Assembly (NCBI GenBank): GCA_013433145.1
Contig: CM024184.1
Coordinates: forward strand, 558,137-622,136
DNA from: Ascaris suum
Lineage: Eukaryota > Nematoda > Chromadorea > Rhabditida > Ascarididae
Direction: 5' to 3'
DNA length: 64,000 nucleotides
The position numbers and the translations under genes are program-made. The notes beneath the pieces are model-generated. The model was given only the letters and a program-made list of their open reading frames with translations, had not been told where the DNA came from and did no database searches. The first letter of the stretch is position 1, and the number at the start of each line of letters is the position of its first letter. Below are positions 55,301-64,000 of this stretch, piece by piece.

Positions 55301-56066
55301 AAAATTCTGCCATGTATCCGCACACATTTACGGATTTGGCACTTCCAGAATGCCATTAGGGATTTTGCACACCGTCTTGACTAAACGACCCAAGCTTGGC
55401 GCTCACATGCTCTATCAAACCAGGCTATCCGAAGCCGGTGTTCGTTGCTTTGGCTTAATTCATCGTTTCCTAATTTCAGATTAAGGGCCAGTCATTAAAA
55501 CTAGGCGGTCTAGGCATTCGGCGTCATTCAGCATCCACAAGGACACCGGCGTTAGAACGGTTCGCTTTTAAAGACATCGAAACGACATATAGAAAATAAC
55601 CTCCTTAGATTCGTCTATAAAGCCCATAAACAACTAGTTCTTTTAAGGCCAGCCTCAATGGAAAGCCATTTCTGATTCCGGCGAGTAAGATCACTGCAAA
55701 ATCCTGAAGAGAGTGATAATCGAAAGATTTTGGAGCAGTCCTCAAGTCTGCACCAGCCGTTGATTGTTTTTATCTCTGTGCATGTTGGTCACCTCAGGTC
55801 TGCCCAGTAGGGTTGCAGTTTGCGTTGGAGCACTCTGTCAAAAACGGAATCGGAAGTTTGAGACGGAGGGGAGTTGCGGCGCAACTTCACTAATTACCAT
55901 TATTTTGCAAAAGACCGACATGAATGGACCACACAATAAACAAAGCGCTATAACGCAACGTTACCTTTCGTGCACCAATGAGAAAGACATATTTCCCATC
56001 CGGTGAAACAGCCATCTTTAGAGGGTCACTAACAAATGAACTTCGAGAACATCGCTCTCTGTAAAT
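52388..56066 (-). CDS. Putative beta-propeller-like protein, five 3' exons, 5' end not found
   Basis: Exons 56066-55965, 54370-54155, 53527-53404, 52965-52861 and 52497-52388 join in phase (0, 0, 1, 1) and give 218 residues to a TAA stop. Exon one carries LKMAVSPDGKYVFLIGARK, the VSPDGKYV motif typical of repeats in seven-bladed propellers. Exon two reads EMNVINVDLESRRTVRI and later FVQLYAIDSKTLVILDYNFS, again beta-strand-like. Then come CYRYITSQTSYIKTAIG, FEGDFVALMLPKSP and the tail FSKEVDNITIEKYETII with a basic end. Acceptors are mostly TTTTCAG-like. The fourth donor (TTTT|GTGTTC) is weak; an alternative 10 nt earlier would change the last exon's frame. The protein family is not identified. 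Upstream exons should lie right of 56066; none was convincing. Confidence 0.52.
53604..53906 (+). CDS. Orphan open frame with three heptapeptide repeats, 100 aa
   Basis: ATG to TAA without introns. Near its start are tandem units SGHLGYP, SAHVDYP and a decayed SSSCTLF, mirroring a 21-nt tandem repeat in the DNA. A proline-rich stretch follows (LIPPPYIPPPSSP), then a charged helical C-terminus (KSETALETIKKTVHRRESEE). It lies antisense in an intron of the propeller-like gene. The C-terminal part could equally be a spliced exon, since CCACTTCAG sits at 53768-53776. No known family. Confidence 0.28.
   Translation: MSASLTLSGHLGYPSAHVDYPSSSCTLFVDNDCIHKRSLIPPPYIPPPSSPFKLHHFRPTVQDAQPNCRKKSETALETIKKTVHRRESEEELAFYSKINI
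55218..55640 (+). mobile_element. GC-richer island, possible non-LTR retrotransposon remnant
   Basis: Base composition is clearly higher in GC than around it. A short frame at 55474-55599 contains KLGGLGIRRHSAST, like the GGLGIRS motif found past the catalytic core of LINE reverse transcriptases. No catalytic YxDD motif is present, and the frames are broken by stops, so if it is a transposon it is a dead fragment. It lies in an intron of the propeller-like gene. Confidence 0.28.
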
Positions 56067-57787
56067 CTGAAAAACAAACAAACAATTCATATCCTCATCC
56101 AAAAAGGTTCGTGGCGTAAAACAATTTAGTAAGCAGCGAAGAAAGAGAGCGGAGAGAGAGGAAGTGGACTGATGGAAGATAGAGAGAGAGACGTGCTAGC
56201 AAATTCCTCACTGACCTATCGACCTTGTCAATGTCCAGTCTTTGCCTGGAATATAAACGAATCAATACCAACAAGGATTCATCGTTTAGTTTTGCTTAAT
56301 GCGCGGTAAGAGGGCTCCGGATAAACTCTTCGGCTTTGTCCTACCGTCATTCCGACCAGTGGTCTCATCGGGAGCAAATTGAACAACGATGAATCGACTC
56401 GTCAGTATCCGATGGGCAAGACGAGCCTAAGCCCTCATTCACGCTACCTCACAACTTCAGCTAAACGCAAGTGGTAGTGATATGAAGAGACATTTATTCG
56501 TAATGAATGCTTTGTCGATTCAAGTAAACATTCAATACCAACAAGACTAACTAACCAATGCGTAAGGAGCATTGAGAGTGCATTCAAAAGGCCACATTCG
56601 AAAAGCAAATTACACTCGACCAATCAATAGCTTTCAAAAACTAAGAAATGTCGTAATTAATGTTTTCTCCATATTTGGGGTAATAATTTTGCATATAAAT
56701 AGCATCAATTATAGTTTCTTTTGCATAAGAGTTACGGAAATATGCAAAATGCGCTGAATTTATGAGCGTACCTTGCTAGACGTCGCTGAATGCTAAAAAA
56801 GGTCAATGAATGAAACTAAAAGAGTTGACACGTCAGATTTTAAGACACATTATGGATGACCGTAAAAGTTGTAGCTTCTTTAGCAAAAGAGATAAAAAAT
56901 TATTTCAAAATTATATCGGCCGCCGACACAAAATGTTTTCCAAAAATCTCTATTTGAACCACTATTCTTGAGCATTTTGGCAGCACAAATGTAGTCAAGA
57001 AAATACACGAATAATGCTAAAATTCTGATGAAATACAGAACTCGATGGAGTAGCATAGTATGCAAACACAGTATGCATATTTAATTCTGCTTCCTTCATC
57101 AAGAACCTCCGTAAGTTACATGCAAATTTTCCGTCTTATTTATATAAACGATCCATCTAAATCAGTTACAGAAGTGTGCAAATGATTTCCTAACGATGTG
57201 AAATTTTATGTTTATGACAACCGTGATGGTTTAAATTTGCCTATGAATTCTATGAAAGCATAAGCCGGAAAGTGTTAAAAACTGGCAAAAACCGGCAAGC
57301 ATCAGCGGTAAAGTGGCAAAATTTCCATTAATTTTCAGTTGTCCATATTCCGAATTGATTTTCCACTATGGAATATTTTATTAATATCTATCAGTTGCAG
57401 ATTCGCTGTGGAAGTCCTGATATCCTTTTTCCTCAAGAGTTGACTTCCTTATCACATATTCACCAAATTGTCTAAATAGATTCCAATATTTCTGGCGCTA
57501 TTTTCCGCGTTTTCACAATTAGCCACGTCATGGTCTTCAAAGAGAACTTCATGTTAAAAGAGTTTCTCTGTTCTCGAGTGATATTCATCAAACTACTGTC
57601 CGTATACAATTTCTCATATCTGCCTAGTTGGAAACACGCAATGTAAATCCATCCAGAAATATTTATTAGTTGCGGAATTATTCAGCGATCTCATATTGCA
57701 CTTCGACTTCGTATCTTTGAAAGTCATTGTTTGAAGCATGATTTAACCTTGGTTCATAAAACAGTTAATGGATAGCTTAATGCAAAG
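56067..57787. other. Stretch with no firm gene; GC-richer block with flanking direct repeats
   Basis: Contains a purine-rich GAGAGA block (56140-56192) and a GC-richer block at 56230-56460. The 14-mer TCAATACCAACAAG occurs at both 56262 and 56532. A minus-strand frame at 57038-56880 starts MLLHRVLYFIRILALFVYFL, like a signal peptide, but I could not connect it to other exons. Confidence 0.35.
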
Positions 57788-58019
57788 ATGTCATCCTTAT
57801 TTGAAGATTTTCACAGCTTTACAGGTAGGCATTTCCTCCATTTTCGAAAAAAAAAATTATTCTCCTAACCATATACAAAATATTTAGAATAACCCCATAG
57901 ATCAGTATATATTTCATCCAACTTCTGCAGATTTTCAACGTTCAATAGCCTTCCTGCTTCGTGACACTTTTGTACCTCACAAAACAGTCCAGCTATTCAA
58001 CTACTGTCGGTTATTCTAA
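57788..58019 (+). CDS. Tiny two-exon candidate gene, 41 aa
   Basis: Exon 1 is 57788-57824 (ATG, MSSLFEDFHSFT, donor G|GTAGGC). Exon 2 is 57931-58019 (acceptor ACTTCTGCAG, FQRSIAFLLRDTFVPHKTVQ, ending in TAA). The 106-nt intron is of normal short size and the phase agrees. The product is soluble-looking and not recognised. It could also be the start of a longer gene through a donor inside exon 2. Short length keeps confidence low. Confidence 0.28.
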
Positions 58020-59814
58020 GAAATGCCTCGAGATATGGAAGAGTCATTTAAATGCATCATGTGCCTTCCATAAGTATAGAACTAAATAAACAAATAAAAA
58101 ATAAGCACATGAACGGAAAAACGAGTAAATAGATAAACAAATAAGAAAACATATGATGTGCTGTTTTTAGATTCAAGTTTATTCAACACCAAATATAGTA
58201 GTGATTGTAGGAAAGATTCGTTTTTCATAATCTGACTGACGCAGAATGAAGCACTGATCAATGCTAAATCCATTCTAACTGGTTGATACATTTAAAACGT
58301 CACAATTCATCATAATTTATTTCGATGTGAGCAGATCTAAATAAAAGACGGAAAACGAAATGAACCTATATCGTATATTACGTCCATCAAGTTTTGTAAC
58401 TTCAGCCTATCTGATTCCCGACTTGAGTTTATATGAAAGATTTCAATGGCTTAACAATCGAATCTTTAAAAAAAAAATAACTTTTTGTACAATTTTTTAC
58501 GACAAATGAGCCTGCAGTCTTCTGATGCCTAAGGTTAAAAGCATTTTCCTTTTCCTTAATGATTTCTGATGAAGAGTTCTTGCACTACCATTGTTTTTAT
58601 ACACAGAGATTAGCATCAGAAGCTGTGGTCGCAATTTCTAACGTTATCTATAAGCTGCCAGCTGCATTGAATTGGATTCTCACAAATGCGTTCACCTTTT
58701 TTTTTAAAAAAAATTATCTTTACTATTTTTGAAAATATTTCATTCATTTGTTTCAAATATGTAGATGCAGTGTAGTTGATGTTACTCTTTTGCAAATTTA
58801 TTAATAAATGATAATAGTGTTTTGAACAGATACCACGTATAAAATAAACTGATGGAAACTGAAAGCAACGGATAGCCATGTTTATATTACAAAGAGCGTC
58901 GTAGTAAAAATACCAATTAAACAATTCAGTAATTCGAAATCATTAGCCAAAACTAGTAATTAAACATTAGCCAGTAATTAAACAATTCAGTAAAAAATTA
59001 CTGTAAGCTGAGATAATCATTGATTCCATTCATTTTACTGTCGAACAGTTCTAGCTATTGAATACGTAATTACTGCGGCGATTGCTATAGGCAGGGAAGT
59101 TGATCTCAATTTTCTTATCAGTGTCGATCATTCCTCACCTCAAGGGTTATGAGATCGCCCTCCATCACCTTCCTAATCGTTTAGCCTTTGGCATATGCGA
59201 ATAGCGTTGACCTATTAATAAATAAAATCTCGCTGAAATTGCCTATTTTATTCATTGCATATTTTGTTTGTTCTTTTCTAAAATGTTCTTGCAAATATGC
59301 ATTTGTAAATCACATTGGAGCAAAATTATGCCTTATATGCTGTTGCAATTTATAATCAGCAATATTGCAACAACGAATTTCTAATGCAAATCCCCATACA
59401 ATTTGATACGACAGAAATTCCCTGCTTGCTTTTTCTTCTCATTTGTAATATATCTGCGCTATTCGTTGCATATTTTGTGCAATACTTCAAAAAGCATATT
59501 CAGGACTTTTTTAAAGCATCGTACTTACAATAAACAATAAGTGAAAAAATCAACATAAAAATGCTATAATCGATCTACAAGAAATGCATTTTAATGCTTG
59601 TTTATATCCTGGCACGATTAACGACCTCGGTGGCAGTCGTCGAACGAAGAAAGAAAGCGTCTGTCCAAATTAATAGCCAAAACTAGAAAGCACTTTTAAG
59701 CAGCTCTTATGTCGTATCCGATCATAGCAAATCACACTGTCTACAGGTTATTTTTAGTCGCATCCGGTTAAAAGCACTTATAGTATATCATTCGAAAATC
59801 GCCACAGAAAATCA
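58020..59814. other. Stretch with no gene recognised
   Basis: Downstream of the transporter stop codon on its strand. AT-rich, with many TGCAAAT-like words near 59280-59400. No coding signal beyond chance. Confidence 0.4.
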
Positions 59815-62800
59815 TTAATATCGAAGAGATTCGCTTGAAGTTGAATCATTAGAACGAGTCTCACCTTTAGCACCTTTTAAATCGGCAACAATCTCGTAAA
59901 TTTCGCGACCCATTGTTTCAGGCAAATTTTTATATAAATAAATTATGCAACCTGCAGATGGTACAATATAGAGAATAAGGAATGCATATGCACCAACAAC
60001 AGAGTACAACGGTAATACGGCGAACGTAGAGATTACCACCATTATCGTATTTATTGAATAGCATAGCGATTGTATCAATGAGCGATGTCGTTGTGGAACC
60101 AATTCCGTGCATAAAATCCAGCTTACCGGTCCGACACCTGCTCTAAAACAGCACAAATGAATTAGTGAATTAGCTTGAAGCAGCTGAAATCCTGGATAAT
60201 AAGTGGCAGTTCATCGGAGGAGTCATTCTTGCAAATCAGTCCACACCCAGTTGCAATCCCTATTGCTTTCTTCAGTCCATGCTTTTTTTTTTAAATCTTA
60301 GCGTCTGTTTTCTTCTCACTCTCCATTCGTTGAAGAAGCTACTTCAACGACAAGAAACTAGAAAAATAATGAATTGCATTAATTGTATTGAAGCCACTCA
60401 TCATCATATTGCAAAAGTTTTTGCAATATTTTTTTTAAAATAGCTTTCGCTAAATCTTGCAAATGCGCATGAGAATTTACTTACATTCCAATGCATCTTT
60501 CAAAGATTGTTTCATGAATGGGAAAAAATTTATCTACTCTTTTCCTTCCAAAAAATTTCCACAAACATTTCAGGGAATGAGAATACAAATCAACGAATTA
60601 ATATTTTTTTTTACGCCATTATTTTAGAAGTTGTTTGCAACAAATGCAGCCATCAGTGTTGAGATTTTCGAACAAAGAAAACACTTCATTATTATATTCT
60701 AGTGAACACATTTCTACACAAATGTTGTTTCGATACGATGAGAGTAGGCTTTAAAAAATTCATTAATATTAAATTAATAAATTCATTAGCCAAACTTCAT
60801 ACATGGGGCTACATTTATTTATTTCCTGTTTCGAAATGGAGTTCGAAATGGAGTTTAATAAGACTTTTCGATTGGCAATACACCTATCGTTTTAAATGGG
60901 CAAAAATTACTAACCCATAGATAAAACCGAAAGCGAGGAAAGAGATGAGGCATCCATATTTTGTCCACTCCCATATTGAAATCATTGCTGCACAAGCGAC
61001 AAATACAACTAGACACAATGTATCAAGAGTAGAAAATGTTAGAAGGAGACAACGTCTCGGCAACCTGAAATTAATTTTGGTAGTTTTCTGATTTAATTGT
61101 TAATTAGGATCTTATATACTATGCAATATTTTAGATTTTTATGCATTTATGGAGATTTTTGCAAAGTTATCGTTCTAGAACTACTAAGTTTGTAAGTAGA
61201 TTTTTTTTGTTCATTTGTGTATCGGTTGGTCGAAATATTGTACTTAAAAAATGCTACCACTCTGATCGTCATGCAGCGATCGTTCAGTTGTCCTATTTTC
61301 AGAGCGCAATTTTTTTACTAGCACAATCTCATTTGGTACACAATGTTGTCAAGTGGTAGTCTATCCGTACATGAAATGAAATCTTCCAATGATGACGCTG
61401 AAATTTCACTCGTTTTTAAATGAACAGCATTTGCGTCCGACTATATCTGTCTTCCAAATCCAGAATATCTAGAGACAAACAATTGCTACCTGCAAGGTCT
61501 GATCAACATATCCATAATTAATATTGTCGATTGCCGTGCGCCTCAACGTCAAAACGGCAATGAATAATATGAAAACCTCTTAATTAATAGTAATTATTTC
61601 AATAATTCTTCGGAAATCACCTTTCAACAATTATAAAACCAAGTACAGTTCCAGCTGCATAAGCAATACCCATTGCTGTCGAAGACCATGCCGATATATT
61701 ATCCTGTACGTGAACAGTGCGCAGGAAATAAGTCGACGACAAGAGGATGGCCCACAATGAAACTGTGTTCTGAATATATCATTGTTTAGCGCATATTCTA
61801 CACAAATTATGCAAACTGAACGTTTCTAACTATTACCACCATTTGATCGGAGGCAATGTGGAGAGTGCCGGATACTTGCAGAAGAATAGCCAGTGGGCTA
61901 TATTTGGTGCTTAATAGAAATACCTACGCCACCGGAGACAGCGAAGATGTCTCGCATTGTGTGGACAGATGCGTGCAAATTTCGCTGCGCCTTGTGCAAA
62001 TTTTAGTGCAAGTTTTGCAGCTTTGCAAATGCATTAACTGGCTGCAGGAGGAGTGTCTATATCCATGAGTCCCGAATAAATTCAACTCACTTACGAATAA
62101 ACCTACTACAATCAATTTTATTACATATAGTCAGAGTCAAAGATGAATAGTCAAAGATGAATCTTTTATCGAATTATTAAAGAACAGAGGTTGCTGAATG
62201 CCCGATGTCTATATTCACACATAATTATTAGCTTTTATTAAATAGCAGAGGAATGCGATGACATTTTTTGGCTGTAATGCGTTCCAAATATTTATAAGAA
62301 TCAATTCTAAAATGTAGTCTCCTTTCTCAGAGAAAAGAATTCACCTGTAGAGCGAGACAAGATATTATTGTCGCTTTTCTTAGATATGGTGTTGAGAATA
62401 TTTCCTTCAGAGACGATGAGCCCTCCTCTTCACCTTCCTAAACGAGCAAAGATTATCACCATAGTATTGCTATGAATGTTTTATGAAGATCAGCTTTTTT
62501 TAAAGACAGGTATTTATTCAATAACGAGTGAGAACTCATCGAAATGGAATCGCCTTATGAATCTTGAGGTATTCAAAGAAACAGTTCGACAGAAACGATT
62601 CATAACTAAAGTCTAAATGACCGATTGATCAAAATGGCCATTGCAATTCGAGAGAGAAGAACCTTTTATATCCGAAATACAAAGATGCGAACCAATTTAA
62701 ATGAGAATAAGTGGTGCAAGTAACATTCTTATCATTTGCAGTAAAACGAAAAATTTTTTAAATTCTATAAGGTAGCCAATGAGTTTTACGTCGAAACGTA

Positions 62801-62927
62801 TGCCTCGTTACGTTCGACTACATATATACTCTGAAGATAAAAGGATCTCGCGATTGGCTATAAGGATATATTGCAATATCAGATTTCGTCAGTCTTTTTT
62901 ACAGCTTAACCAACACAGCTTAACCAA

Positions 62928-63013
<86 letters not shown>

Positions 63014-63451
63014 CGGCCTCAGTCAACCACAAGTGATAATTTAACATTTTTGTATTGCAGGTTCATTTCAACACAATCATATTCGCATATGAATATGAAA
63101 CGAAACGTTAACGTATCTTTTTATAATTTGAACTCAATATTTTGCATGCTCTATTTATTTGTTTGATTTCCTCGACAATTCTTCATCGATCTTACTTCTT
63201 TTGCTTTCTTCCTTCTTTCAAGGTGTTATTGTCGAGAAATAGGAAATCTTTTTCTACTTTGAAATAGCAAATGGAAAGAAAAAAAAACGAAAAAAATACC
63301 TTTTCAATTTCGCTCAACACATTTTGCAAGTCCACACTCTCTCCATGGAAAAACTGCACCGATTTTATTGCAGCCTTTCGATTATTCTTTGTGATAAGCA
63401 AGAATTTTGGTGTTTCTGGTATAGGTAAAAGAACGATAACAGCCAATAAAC
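59815..63451 (-). CDS. MFS sugar-transporter-like protein (SLC2/GLUT-type), C-terminal half
   Basis: Five exons: 63451-63300, 62437-62345, 61769-61621, 61064-60915, 60142-59815. Phases 1, 0, 0, 2, 2 agree; they give 289 residues and a stop, covering about TM6 to TM12. Signatures in order are the post-TM6 PETPKFLL (PESPRFLL motif), the cytosolic loop ending SSLKEIFSTPYLRKAT, TM7 starting LALQNTVSLWAI, the loop VERLPRR (RxGRR-like), FLAFGFIYGAGVGPVSW before TM10 (the GxGPxPW motif), ELVPQRHRS, and after TM12 the PETMGREIYEI sequence (PETKGREI). This is a plasma-membrane facilitative transporter fold. The QLSGIN motif of glucose carriers at TM7 is absent, so the substrate is unclear. The gene continues right of 64000: the first exon here enters in phase 1 and TM1-TM5 are missing. 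A (TA)n tract lies in its first visible intron. Confidence 0.9.
61974..62036. repeat. Cluster of TGCAAA/TTTGCA words
   Basis: TGCAAAT, TGCAAAT, TGCAAGT and TTTGCAAATGCA occur within about 60 nt, in an intron of the transporter gene. The same octamer-like word recurs widely in the window. Confidence 0.55.
62932..63011. repeat. (TA)n microsatellite, about 80 nt
   Basis: Perfect TA run in the intron between the first two visible exons of the sugar-transporter-like gene. It is preceded by a short duplication (CAGCTTAACCAACACAGCTTAACC is two copies of one unit). Confidence 0.97.
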
Positions 63452-64000
63452 CTGTGTCAAAATACGGATTTTATCGTATACGAAGGATATTTGAATGCTC
63501 AGAAAATATGCGCTACAGAAGAGGTGATAGTGAATCGCACTTTCAAAATTACTTTATACTTCACAAATATTAAACACAATTCCTATGAATGTCCTACGAT
63601 AATCAGCGAACAAGTAAATAAAATTTAGCAATCCATTCATCTCTCAAACGATTTTGCAAAAACCTCCTTATAAAGAGCATTATGACGATTTCGAATCTTC
63701 TTTTATGAACGCATATGTTCGGTCTCCATATTCGTTTAACCGGCCGGTCTTAGCTCACTTCACTGAACATGAAGTTATGAAATTCTAAAGGTGTATCGAG
63801 AACCCTATGATGACAAATTAATATGAAGTATCATCGATTTATCAACTTCCAGGGAGATCTAAGATGCCTAACCATTTCAGCCCATTGATGCTATGAATAA
63901 AACATCCACTGATTTCAAGGGATTTTAAAGGACAGGGAAAGGAAATCCGTGCTCGCTGCATAATTAGTTTACAGCATAAAAAACTCAAACATTGAATGTA
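63452..64000. other. Intron of the transporter gene
   Basis: No further exon of the transporter is visible up to the right edge. AT-rich, with no other feature seen. Confidence 0.5.

Noticed and set aside
55218..55330. Stretch with bacterial-looking codon use (ALAVAFHNGKPDAFVF)
   Set aside because: Considered as transferred bacterial DNA, but it is short and interrupted by stops, and the adjoining sequence has a retrotransposon-like motif.

Overview
This window reads as nuclear DNA of a nematode. It is AT-rich, and coding sequence is cut into short exons with TTTTCAG-type 3' splice sites and multi-kilobase introns. The recognisable families fit nematodes: a major-sperm-protein (MSP) domain, an srsx-like chemosensory receptor and a muscle-type Ig domain. 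I cannot name the species. No bacterial operons, CRISPR, rRNA or convincing tRNA genes are visible.

Five genes are well supported by protein-family signatures and agreeing splice phases. (1) MSP-domain protein, minus strand, 452-2201, with its 3' end running off the left edge. (2) A complete srsx-like seven-helix receptor, minus, 6118-10583, five exons, 314 aa. (3) A complete PGAP2/Frag1-DRAM-type membrane protein, minus, 23229-29599, six exons, 279 aa. (4) A small single I-set Ig protein, plus, 43512-45716. (5) The C-terminal half of an MFS sugar-transporter-like protein, minus, 59815-63451, whose 5' half lies beyond the right edge.

A second tier was assembled from exon-like stretches with good splice sites and consistent phase but no family match. 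It includes a propeller-like gene (minus, 52388-56066), a single-pass membrane protein (minus, 34995-46629), a 119-aa secreted protein (plus, 47944-51631) and several small genes or orphan exons. Several of these interleave on opposite strands, so some must be read as hypotheses. Frames of 60-110 codons arise by chance at this base composition and were not accepted on length alone.

Six long, nearly perfect (TA)n tracts (80-128 nt) dot the window. Five lie in introns of recognised genes. Other features are minisatellite-like repeats, a 23-nt perfect palindrome, GC-richer islands that may be transposon remnants (one with a reverse-transcriptase-like tail), and long stretches where I see no gene. 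The recognised genes do not form a pathway; they look like independent neighbours.
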